From NCBI GenBank assembly GCA_037576215.1, contig JBANDB010000012.1, forward strand, positions 2,480,001 through 2,544,000: a stretch of 64,000 nucleotides of DNA, in the 5' to 3' direction. This document shows, piece after piece, positions 45,913 through 56,549 of this stretch. The stretch is from Armillaria gallica (taxonomy: Eukaryota; Basidiomycota; Agaricomycetes; Agaricales; Physalacriaceae). Below the pieces are notes generated by a model, which searched no databases, was not told where the DNA came from, and was given only the letters and a program-made list of their open reading frames with translations. Position 1 is the first letter of the stretch, and each line of letters begins with the position of its first letter. The position numbers were made by a program, and so were the translations under genes.

Positions 45913-45970
45913 TGGACGAGTAATGTCAATGAGGACGGTATACACTGAGGAGTCGATGACACTTTGAGTC

Positions 45971-45989
45971 CATCTCGAGTCATTTTAAA
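45971..45989 (-). promoter_or_regulatory. Z10 core promoter: TATA-like box plus ATG element
   Basis: TTTAAAA (45983-45989) precedes GAGATGGACTCAAAGTG, with the ATG at 45971-45973, 61 nt before the start codon. The element is nearly the same as at Z1. Confidence 0.5.
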
Positions 45990-46099
45990 GGACCAGGTAC
46001 GCAGTGAAGCAGTGAGATAGATCTGTAGGCTCGCTGCCGTCCTCAAAATACCCGGGGCGCCCCTGTAACGGTGGCGGACGTAAAAATCGCGCATCCTTC

Positions 46100-48155
46100 C
46101 TGCCAGCGCACGTGATGCATGCCGTCAACACTTGTCAATGTCGTCTCTTCTGGTCATGTCCATCTTCGTACTTACCCTACCCACTCTTATCGGTTCGTTT
46201 CTTTCCAGGATCATTATCAGTCCAAGACCTCCGACCCTTTAGTCTGCCTATCCTGCAAGCTCAGTTCAGTTTTTAGCACCGACAAACCTCATCTCTTTCT
46301 ATGATGATTTCCTTTTGGTTGAGAATGCCCGCCATGTGTCCGTGTCGTCCTTCATCGGCACATGACGTAAGACCTCCAAGAAAGATCTTCCATCTCCTTA
46401 CCAGCGCACTTCTCCGTCAAGTACGGTCCGTGCGACTTCCTGCACCGCCATATCCCGTCAAGACCTCACACGTCATCTTCTGTCGGAAGGGTTTTATCAA
46501 TAGCTGCGGAGGCCAGATACTACCGGCATTGCTCATGTGCGATGCATTGCGTAGACTTGGATGTTGGAGGGATGACGCTTGGAGCTTGGAGCGAGATGCT
46601 ATCTGTCTAAGTGTCTTCTTGTACCACGCGCATCCCCGCTTTTTGTTTTCTCGACTAGGGCATTTAAATTCTTCCCCACACTCGTTTCAAGGAGGACATC
46701 GCCATCCCTTCCCTATCTTCGGTAGTTTGCCGGCGCCCATCAATTCAATTCCTCCTCGCCCGAGACCCAACTCTGTTCCAAGCCACTAACTGCCCCCTAC
46801 CCGGAAAAGTCCTCCACAATTAGTATGACCTCCCTTTGACGCCGGCGATTTGAGTATACAGAGTGCGGCATACGGAAACCAGTGGATGCCCGCAGTTCAA
46901 GTGCAGGTTCTGATGGACCAAGACAGAAGGTATCGATGAGAGATGAACATTCAGAGTTACCACCCCTTCTTCGTCTCGCCCCCGCCTTGTAGGAGCAGTA
47001 CCCGTCCCTATCGATGACTTCCGACAACAGCATGTCGTAGTCTGGTAAGCGACTAACTCTCTATTTCACGACTACGCGCCCAACCGTTCTGGCAGGATAC
47101 TTTTCAGCGTAGTTTACGAAGGAGCGAGTCTTCTTCCAAGGAAAACCTCCTGAACGGCACCTCCCACTGAGAGCATTCTACACGGATGACAGCTTCGGTT
47201 ACGTACCATCTTTCCTCAAATAATCCTCCGGCATCCATCTGACCCACAACGGCTTCACGTGCTGAGAGTAGCACGTCAATATCCTCGTCCGTAAAGACGC
47301 AAGCGCCAATATTCTATACGACCTACTTGATACACCATAACATTGACTGCAATTGACTGAATCCTATGACGGGAGTTGCAGCAGTCCGGCATCTTTGAAG
47401 CGATCTGACTCAAAGTCGCTTCCCCTGCTACCATCATCACCTGTGCCTATTCCCGACAAGTTGACATACTGAGAATTCAGTCACCAGCACAATCCCTTCC
47501 CTCTCTACCGCATGTCACGAGGACCTGCAGCTACTGTTTAGCGTTCGTCCTGGTCGATTCCATTCATCGATATTATTCGGTGCTCCAACCCTGCGTGCTC
47601 ATTACGTGGCACTGGATCTCCTCTCCTTTCCGCTTTCTGGTAGCGATAAGCACTGTTTACTTCTTGGCTTTTTGCACTTTGCCAAACTTTGGCTTTGTAT
47701 CGATCATTCGCTACTTGGGCCCTGAAGACGCCGTTGGCAACCCTGAGAGACCGCGCATATAGACCTACTAGATGTGCTCATAATTTGGACAAGATCTCAC
47801 GGATAGCGCACTCTAGGTCGCCTGATGCCTTAAAGCAAACGCACGGTGCTTCGAGTGAGGAAAGTCCGCGTCTATATTCGACGGTATGATTCTCCAAGAG
47901 CGGTTGACTGGTAAGTTCAATACATTTCTTGCTAGACGATCCATTAATTGAGTTCTAATGTGCAAGCGGTGTCTCATACATTTTCCTTAACTTGTGGCCG
48001 AGGATAGTACTCATCCTAATCTATAGGCTGTATCGGGATCTACGGGCGAGTACGATCGGCTGTCGACCCCGTCGGCCCGTTCTGCGAAGATCGAATCTCA
48101 TCGCCGATCAGTCGGGTATGCAATAAGTTGCCGAGAGTCGCGATCGATCGAAGCT
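46100..48155. other. Partial repeat unit, then unique sequence
   Basis: 46140-46700 weakly matches the 1.6-2.1 kb units (31230-31800 and 39230-39800). From 46800 to the transposon end I see no gene or clear repeat. Confidence 0.4.
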
Positions 48156-48186
48156 CTCGAGTCGGGCTCGATACCGGTAGGGGTGA
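48156..48186 (+). repeat. Transposon left end: target duplication and inverted repeat
   Basis: Direct repeat CTCGAGTCGG (48156-48165), followed by the inverted-repeat end running to 48186. Confidence 0.8.
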
Positions 48187-48631
48187 CCAATACCGATACC
48201 GATATCGATATCAAATTTTAACACGTGAACCATGTGAGTCTCGCGTGCGAAGCCCAATAAGGAACACGTCTCGCCTCGCTCTGATTCTGAAACTCTCATT
48301 TTCCTCTCATTCCAGCAGTGTGACTGCTGTGATAACAACTATATCATCTTGTACACTTTGCTTACACATCAATATACACTTTTAAACAAATTTTTCGCCC
48401 CTCACACTGAGTCTCGGCCACCCATCAGTTTGGGATTTGGCCTGCCATTCTCGAGGCACAAAAAGGACCTGCAAGGACGCGTACTAGCGCACGTCTTATA
48501 TTATATTAGTAGAGGTAAGGAGCCATGTGTTTCTGAGTAACAGGTTGATTTTTAACAGTCTTATTAACCCAGCATTCTTTGATAAACCGTCCCTCAAAGC
48601 CTTGAACTCCTCTGTGCCAGGCTCACTTGCC

Positions 48632-51600
48632 ATGTTATCGGATGATGAATTTGCGGACGAATGGAGCATTTTTGATGAAGACGCGCTCAATAGCTTGGTT
48701 CCAGAACACTCTACAAGTAGTTCTGCATGGTGAGTGTTTCCTTCCAACGTCTTCTTCTTGTCTAATGCAACAAATAGTCGCAACACCAGCCTTGACCTTG
48801 CTTTGAAGGAAAAGAGGACTCAAAACGAGACATACCTGGATCCTGGCCCATCAACAACGTCAATTTCATCACTTGAGGCCTTCGATTCATTGTCAGGCTT
48901 GAGCGGAGTTCCGCGGATGCCCCTGGACCAGCCGCCGTTTGTTTTTGTCAATGATCTCAGAGCCGGCCAACCCGAGGAGCAAGGAAACTCGGAAAATACA
49001 ACCAAGCGTCGACCAGGGCGACCAAAAGGATCCAGAAACAAGAAGGAAAAGACATACAGATGGAAGACGGCCACCTGGTCGACCTAGGGGATAGGGCTGC
49101 GCACCGTACCGTATACGGTATACGGCCGTAAAGCCATGGTCCCAGACGGTCACAGAATTATCCGTACACCGTACCGTACAGTCATTTTAAAAGCCTTGTC
49201 GGCGTCGGTATGGGTGCCTTACGGCCGTCTATGACCGTTGATGACCGTGTACCCAAGTATAAAATGAATTTACTCATATAGACTTACCAGAGAGAACTTT
49301 CAGCATGGCTTGATGGTTTGAGAGACAAAGAAAATAACTGAAGTCCAAAAATAACGGAACTTGGAGCAGAAGGCAAGTCAGATGTGCCCAAGATCACAAA
49401 AGAACCGTAAAATGGACCTATACAATTAAGTCGAACTACGTCAGAGGCATCCCATATTTAAGGGAAAGTTGCGCGCGCAGCCCTGAGTGCAAACGAGAAT
49501 TGATGAGACCCTGTCAGACAGTCGTGAGCAGTCAAATTGTGAAATAGAGCAATGAAATGGTAAAACCAGCATTGGATAATAGCTGCATAGCGCCATTTTG
49601 CAGGATATGATTGCTCTAAAAAAGGTTTTAGATAAGATTAACAGTCTGATACAATAAGCCGTATTACGACGTTGCACAGCCATCTGTAGGGGCTCTTGAC
49701 GGCGACGGAACAGCCGTATACCGTACCGTATAAATGGTCAGTAGGGCGCTTTCGGCTTCGGTACGTCTTCCGTATAACGGTTACCGAAAGCCGTACTATA
49801 CGGCGACGGTGCACAGCCCTACTAGGGGAACAGGTTACAAACAGAAGGCTATGGCCGAGGCAAGAGCAAGTGGTGGTGCACCTATTGATTTGCCCATGAA
49901 GCGACCAGTGGGTCGACCGCCTAAAGAAATAACCTCATGCTTTACTGCAAAGTCGTCGCATGGGACTTCTCAATATTCGGTCCCAGAACATGGCCTGGTA
50001 AGCTCTGTTGAATTTTTGTCCCATCGTATCTCGTTTTCATCTCACAATGTAGTTCGTACCTTCATTTCCTGACCCAAAAACTCGTCGAATCCAGTCAGAC
50101 CATACAGCTGATATTGGCCGTTCTATGGGGCCTATACTGTTGCAACGCAAACCCTCCATAGAAGCATCTGAGACAGTTGATCTCCCTACACCAGACAGTT
50201 TGGATATTGATATTGATCTGGACGACGGTGACTTGTACAATGCTGGCCTGGATATACAAATGGAAGGAGACTTTGATGATGACAATGAAGATGATCTGGC
50301 AGTGTCTGGTGATGGTATTGGAGAAGAAGACCCGCCAGAGGGACTCAGCAATGTGGGTGAGCGGGATGAGCTAGATCCTGATCATAGGGGTTCAGATAAC
50401 AATCCAGCGAGCAACCATGCCAAAGGGAGAGAATTTGTCCAGCCAAAGCCATTACCGGAATGGTTGCAAGCTGAATTCTCTCGTCTTGTACACGAATCTT
50501 CAGACCGCGATAAGACTGGTCTTCCACCACTGTACCATAAAGACAAAACCTTTTGGTTCCCAAGATGTTCCAATTTTTTTAAGCTGCAACATTGCGACAA
50601 AACCGAATCACCATCATTGCTTTACAACTATTCTTTCTTTCTTTGGGATCCAGCATGTCTTCTTCCTTCAGGGATTCCATGTCCGGTCTGCAAAACCCGA
50701 CTTCGCAGACATGATGTTGCACGCCGTCCACGCCGATGTGTTGATATATCATGCACATTCTGGATCATTGGGTACCGTTACCGATGTCCTTCGTGTATCA
50801 ATCCCCAGTCAAGAAAGAACACTGTTACTTTCAAAAGCTGGGATTCAAGGATTCTTGCAGGACTACCCCATGCTCTCGCTGCTGAATTCCCAGCACATCT
50901 CACGTATCGCAGCGGAATATCAAAAAACGTGCTCACATTCATGAGAACATGTTTCCAGCATGGCATGGGCCCGAAACAGTTCTCCAATGCGCTGCGAGTG
51001 CAACATTTACAATGCCATGATGAGATTCATTTGCAGTACCTACACTTTGTGGCGTCTCAGCAAAATTTTGCCGAATGGACTGGACAGTCAAAGTACGAGG
51101 CTTTCTTGCCTTTCGACGATTGCTCCCCAAACGGCTTTCATGGGTACATTCCATGTGCCCAGTGGCTCCGTGACATTTACGACAGGTTTGTTGCAAGCCA
51201 TAGAGATCATTACAACCAGCACCTTGCAATGTTGAGTGCTCGAATATGTGCTATTGATCATAGCTTCCAGGTATGGGATAATTGAGAGGTTCTTTCTGTT
51301 TCACTATTACTAATATAATATTGGACAGCTAACAAAGCATATTGCTAAAATCAACGGAGTCCAAGTCTTCGTTGCCCTTCTTACTGTAACAAATGAAAAG
51401 GGCGAGATACGTGTCTGCAACCTCGTAGCAACGAAGGCACATTCACAATTTGAACTCGCATTACATTATATGCGTGGTTCTCTCGAGAAGTATGGACATG
51501 ACCCACCTGAACTTTTTTACATGGACAATATGTCCGACAAGGAGTTTCTGGAGAAATGTTTCCCCTCCCTTCAACAAAATGTTGTTCCGGTGGAAAAATA

Positions 51601-54600
51601 TGCCCATCTTGAGGAAATAAGCATTCCTTCAGATGTTACCATATCAGTCCTTTCATCAGTCTCAGCTATTGATGATGCAATGCGAACCATTATTCAACTG
51701 TTACCGCCGCAGGACTCGGTCCAATCAAAATTTGTTGTTATTGGTGTAGACTCCGAGTGGAATGTGGAGATCTCAGAGCAAGGATATGTGACAGGTCGAG
51801 GTCAAACGGCCATTCTCCAGCTCACAGTTGATGATCATATTTTTATTCTTCAGGTTTGCTTCTCACCCTTCTTCTTGATGCTTGATTTGAATATTCTCTT
51901 AGGTTGGGAAAATGCTTGCAGGTCAGACACTTGCTGTAGTGCTACAGCAAGTCCTTTCAAATCCACGGATCTTGAAAACAGGTCGAGCAGTGTCAAGTGA
52001 CTTGAAATATCTTCAGAATGCCTGTAATTCCTCGACGCCATTTGTAGGTGCCATTGATTTAGGTCATCTGGCAAAGGAACGGCAGCTTGTGAAGACCGCA
52101 AAATGCGGACTTCATGATCTATGTGCATCGGTGTTGGGAAAGCGGTTGAACAAGAATGTTTCCGAGCGTATCAGCACGGCATGGGAGGATGATCTTCTCA
52201 CAGATGCACAAATCCGTTATGCTGCACTAGATGCCTATGCCTCACTAAAAGTCTATCGTAGGCTTGCAGAAGTCCCACTTCCGCAGCCATTACCTCCAGT
52301 TCTGTCCTCAGCGATGCCAGTTCTACTTTTTGAGGATGCAAAAAGCCATCCTATTGCTCGTGGAGTCTTATCCTCACATCAGAAGGATAAATCTTTTGAT
52401 GGTATCAATCTGACGCCAACCTGTGCAGCTGTAGACATTGAAGAAGTGTATGTCCCTGCAGCCATTGTCTCAACCCACAGAAAGACGGCACTTTGCAACT
52501 TTGGATCTATTCCTTTTACAGTTGTCTGTCTTTGAAGCCACCTCTGTGTTCCTGGAAGCGAAGCTTTATCCTTGACACCATTATCTTTTGGTTCAATATC
52601 ATCTGATGAATCACATCTCCCATCCTCGACATCTCCCAAGAATAGTGTGCAATCTGAATCCGAGCCGCTTTCAGACTCGGGCTCGGAAGTATCTAATACC
52701 AGCATGAGTATGGACGTGGATAGTCAAATCGCTGTTGGGGATGTCATCTTCAGTAGTAGACATCTTGATGACATAGCGATAAGCACTGAATCAAACCACT
52801 GCCCCATTCCTCCTTCTCTCAGAATGGATGGTCTCGAACGCCATAGCCTTCATCATTTTGAGACAGACGATGAGAGCCAAAAGTATGGAGAGAAGATGCT
52901 TGCTGAAGCGTCATCACAGAGGGACCAACGTGCAAAAAATACATGGAATAGACCCATCCAAAGCCGGGTCTTGAAAGATCCATTTCATATATTCAATATG
53001 TTCTACATTTCCACTTCACATGGGTTGCGGTTTGATTATTCATACTCCCTGCGGGATGCTTTCTTCATCTATGACAGAGAGGGCCAGGCACGTATTCTTG
53101 CTTGGGGAAGCACGCTCAACCCACCACTCAAATCATGGGGAGACATTGTAAGAAAGTTTGGCTGGGATTGGATTCATCGTCATTGCAAATGGGTCATTCC
53201 CCCTCCAAAGGAGCTTTACCCACTGGTAGAAGAAGTTTTCCGAGTTTATGGTCCCCTCAAAGATAGCAAAACGGGACAGCCTCTCTTCAACGCAGCTGCA
53301 TGGACAGTTGCAAAAAATGTTCTCGAGTTGATCTCAAAGGGTTACGTTTCAGACCCTCCTGGCATTGTTTTGTATCGGATAGTCAAGGTTGACAAAAAGC
53401 ATGGCGGACTTCCTATCTATCAATGTCTCTGAGGCACAAATTGGACAGAAGGTGGTGTTCATACACACTTGCGCTCTCAGCTTCCGACTTCTGGTGCATC
53501 AATTGAACATGTCCAGGCATCTCTTGATGATTTCATTTTGATTCATAACCTGAAGGTGAGTTTTGTTTGATTCAGATTCATGAGTTTGTCTTGTAACGCT
53601 GTGTAAATATTAGGTTGGCACATTGAACTCAACCGGAAAACGATATATGGGTCATTACAGCATCTGGATGACTAACGAAATCCAGGAGATGCTTGTGCTT
53701 GTAGGAAATATCATTCCTGGCGCAGAGGAAGCCCATTTTATAGATGGATGGGTGAATGGAAACCTATATCTGCGCTCTGATGAGGTTTCCGGTGTTCTAC
53801 CTATTCCCGTTGACATTCGTATCAAATATGGGATGGCCGAATATCAATCTGCTCTGCACTCTATGCAATCTCAGCATTTTCTCGCATCATGGCAACAGAC
53901 ACGGAAGCCAGTCCTGCCGATTTATAATGACACCGAACGCGAAGAATTTCGAAAGCTTGTTGCTCACCATGAAGCTTTCACTGGTAAATCGGGACCTGAT
54001 TTTGACACTGCAGTGAAGCTCTGGAATGATATTGCTGCTGGTACAGATGGAATGGCCTACAAGGTCAGACATTTATGCATTGATTGCTTGATAGAAAGAG
54101 AAGGACTCAAGACATATTTACAGTTACCAGAGCATCTCAAGGCCTATTACAATGGCAAGTGGAAAACTCAGAGTAACATCAAGCAGACACTAGCCATGAC
54201 TTCGGCAGAGAGATGTTCAATCAAGAAGATCATTCGCGATCCGAGAAGAGCTCTAGCCGCACCACCAGTGAAAGACACATCGCTTGAGGCACGATCTGTC
54301 ACTTCCGGACTTCTACCATTACCACCTTTGCCATCCACATCAAGTGATACAGTGTTATACACCGAGAATAGTCTCATAGCAACAACATCAACTAGCGCAT
54401 CTCATGTTGGGATTCCTGAGTCAAATATGGATTCTAGTAACACATGTGGGCATGCCCTTAGCCTCCAGGACAAGCAGAAGGAAATAGGAAAGCGGCTCAC
54501 TGCAAAGGCATGTATTGATGAACCTCCGAAGAAGAAAGCAAAGCGACCAAAGCAGTGCCGAAAGTGCGAATACAAGGATCAATGCAATGGCCGGCAGAAC

Positions 54601-54702
54601 ATAGGGCTTTGCAAGAATCCCTGCAAAGACTGTGGGATTGTCCAATGTCGTGGTCGCAACACAAACCGTCCAAATCTGCCGTGTCATCTGGCTTGGGATT
54701 GA
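48632..54702 (+). pseudogene. Transposon protein: AT-hooks, zinc domain, transposase-like core, 3'-5' exonuclease (decayed)
   Basis: Exons about 48632-48729, 48778-49091 plus 49830-49997 (one exon split by a MITE), 50053-51270, 51329-51853, 51903-53555 and 53614-54702, in all about 1,690 codons. In order: acidic start; AT-hooks RRPGRPKGSRNK, RRPPGRPRG and KRPVGRPPKE; acidic region; Cys-rich domain CPVCKTRLRRH...YRCPSC (resembles Pfam DUF6729, from memory); a possible RNase H-like transposase core (AIDHSF, FYMDN); a DEDDy exonuclease with VDSEW, GRAVSSDLKYL and YAALDAY; a conserved GTNWTEGGVHT region; and a C-terminal Cys cluster. Breaks: frameshift near 49060, MITE at 49092-49821, TGA at 52533-52535 and at 53430-53432. 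Confidence 0.75.
49084..49829. mobile_element. hAT-type MITE nested in the transposon gene (730 bp plus 8-bp duplication)
   Basis: The element 49092-49821 begins TAGGGCTGCGCACCGT and ends ACGGTGCACAGCCCTA, near-perfect inverted repeats matching the hAT terminal form YARNG. It is flanked by an exact 8-bp repeat CTAGGGGA (49084-49091 and 49822-49829). Removing it with one repeat restores an AT-hook, GRRPPGRPRGTG, across the junction. Both ends are packed with CCGTA/TACGG motifs, likely former transposase-binding subterminal repeats. No coding capacity. Confidence 0.85.
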
Positions 54703-54812
54703 ACTCGACAACGGCGGTGGGTTGGAGACGTGACGTAGTGTTGGGAAATGATTTCCATATCAGTATTCCCTTTTTGGAATTAATTAGTTTTCTTTTATTT
54801 AGTTATTTTACC

Positions 54813-54843
54813 TCACCCCTACTGGTATCGGGCCTCGAGTCGG
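54813..54843 (+). repeat. Transposon right end: inverted repeat and target duplication
   Basis: TCACCCCTACTGGTATCGGG from 54813, then the second CTCGAGTCGG at 54834-54843. Confidence 0.8.
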
Positions 54844-54849
54844 ACCCTA

Positions 54850-55480
54850 AACCATGAAAATCAGGAGGCAGGGACGCGTTATACAGGCCCAACAAATCAT
54901 GAGGATCAATTCGCGTCACAATTGGACTGTGAGGTATTTAAGAACACGAGGCCCACGGGATGAAGTGGGAAGACACAGTTTGCGATCTGTAGGTCTACAT
55001 TTAATTATATTTCGGGGCAATGCACGTGTTAAATGATAGAATGTCAAATGCAACTACGTTCAATGGCATCCGACTTGAACACCGAAACAATTCCAAAACA
55101 CTAGAGCTAGATGATGGCAATCCAAAGCAATGATAAATATGTATCATAGGTGAAAGTAAAATAATTGACAGCATATTCTGAGTAAAGATGTATGATAAAT
55201 GCTACACACCCACTGGGAGCAGTGGTATTTAGGACGATGATGACAAGGTTATGAAATGTAGTGACCTAATCAACAAACTGAGTGGTACTGGCTGGAATAT
55301 GAAGATGAGGAGGGCATTAGGGCATGCAGAAACATTGTACCAATGATTAACGAGAGGATTAGAGCAGGACGACATGAAAACGGTAATGGAGATGATCACA
55401 TTTGTGAAGTTAGAAAATATCAAAGGATCATGACAATGAGGAATGAGGAGCTGAAGTCGGTGCATATAAAATTGGGTGAA
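54850..55480. other. No gene recognised
   Basis: AT-rich sequence between the transposon and the Z11 3' end. No domain or repeat seen. Confidence 0.4.
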
Positions 55481-55492
55481 GGAAGTGAGAAA

Positions 55493-56388
55493 TCATGGTG
55501 TGGTGGTGTCTGTCATATGGTGCTGAGCATAGGGGTACAACCAGGCCTCACACGTGGCATCAGATGTTACATTCAAATGACTCCTACATTCAGAGCTCCC
55601 ATTCATCGAAAGACCTGGCAGGCAAACATAGGTGTTAATGAAATTGTTTGGGTAGCAGACGAAAGAATCGTCTGAGCTAAAAGTTGGGGTCTGTGTGATA
55701 CCTGGATGAATACCAGATGCGGTGCCACTTCCCAAGGGAGAGGAAATCAGTGTGGGAATGAAGTGGGTACCAGTGTTCCTCACATTCCGAGAAGAGCTAA
55801 ATGCACATGAACTGATGTAAGGGGAGGATGTATGTGCCAGAGTGACTAAATCGAGGATTTCCTCAGCGGTGTAGGAAGAGAAGAATATGGAGCTTGGCAT
55901 CGATAGACTATCCATGCCATCATCGGAAAAGCCGATCTCATTTACGTTGGACGAAGGGCCATTACTGTGCGTGAAACCTTCCAAAGTGCTCCATGGTTCC
56001 ACAGACTTGTATGAATTATTGGTAGCGATGTGGTCACAAAGTTGGACTTCGCATGTGCAACACTGGGACAGAGGCATCTATGAGCGAGATCATATTAGTC
56101 CGCGATGTTGCATGGAGGGGGGAGGACATACCTTTTGCATATAGGCAGCACATTGAGTTGCAGGAAATTTATGGACAACCATAGATACATAGTCAACATG
56201 CATATGAATACCATGTCCACACCTGCCGCAGATGTACTGGGATAATGTGGGTGTGGGATCAATAGAGAAGGCGAATGAGGGCCTACCGGATCTAATAGAG
56301 GTGACACAAATGATGGACACAGACATTGATGGATGCCGTCAGTGACTTGTATGCACTGTCCTCAAGATGGAAAGGCGGCTGAAGACAT
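55493..56388 (-). pseudogene. Z11: family member with a stop in exon 1
   Basis: Exons 56287-56388, 56132-56236 and 55493-56077. Exon 1 begins MSSAAFPS, then TGA at 56362-56364 where paralogues have Arg (SRGQC), consistent with CGA to TGA, then GQCIQVTDG and CLC. Exon 2 YICGRCGHGIHMHVDYVSMV is intact at 105 nt. Exon 3 MPLSQCCTCEVQLCDHIATN is open for about 190 codons, and its tail continues past the usual terminus. Only one inactivating change is seen, so inactivation may be recent, or an alternative start or readthrough could be used. Confidence 0.7.
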
Positions 56389-56456
56389 TGGACTCCGACA
56401 AGGCTTTGAGTGCCGTTGGGTGGGGAGAAATATGAGAACTGATGGAAATTGGAGTT

Positions 56457-56471
56457 CATCCTAGCGTATAA
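56457..56471 (-). promoter_or_regulatory. Z11 core promoter: TATA-like box plus ATG element
   Basis: TTATACG around 56464-56470 precedes GGATGAACTCCAATTTCC, with the ATG at 56457-56459, 71 nt before the start. Confidence 0.4.
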
Positions 56472-56549
56472 GTACAAATACGAGTAGTCTTCCAAATATC
56501 CCTTTCCACCGTTCCCGTGAAGCTGTACTGTAATCAAACTTTAATTCTC

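Larger units (their letters stand above)
48165..54834 (+). mobile_element. Complete decayed DNA transposon with AT-hook/zinc/exonuclease protein (6.67 kb)
   Basis: Terminal inverted repeats of 21-22 bp: left from 48165, GGCTCGATACCGGTAGGGG; right, on the minus strand from 54834, GGCCCGATACCAGTAGGGG; two mismatches. Flanks carry the same direct repeat, CTCGAGTCGG at 48156-48165 and 54834-54843. It can be read as an 8-bp target duplication TCGAGTCG with 22-bp ends, or 10 bp with 21-bp ends. One plus-strand gene fills the interior. An 8-bp duplication would suit the KDZ/hAT-like group, but classification is inference. Confidence 0.8.

Noticed and set aside
45105..45923. 272-codon plus-strand open frame
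   Set aside because: It is antisense to Z10, whose three-exon structure and Cys/His motifs explain the region.
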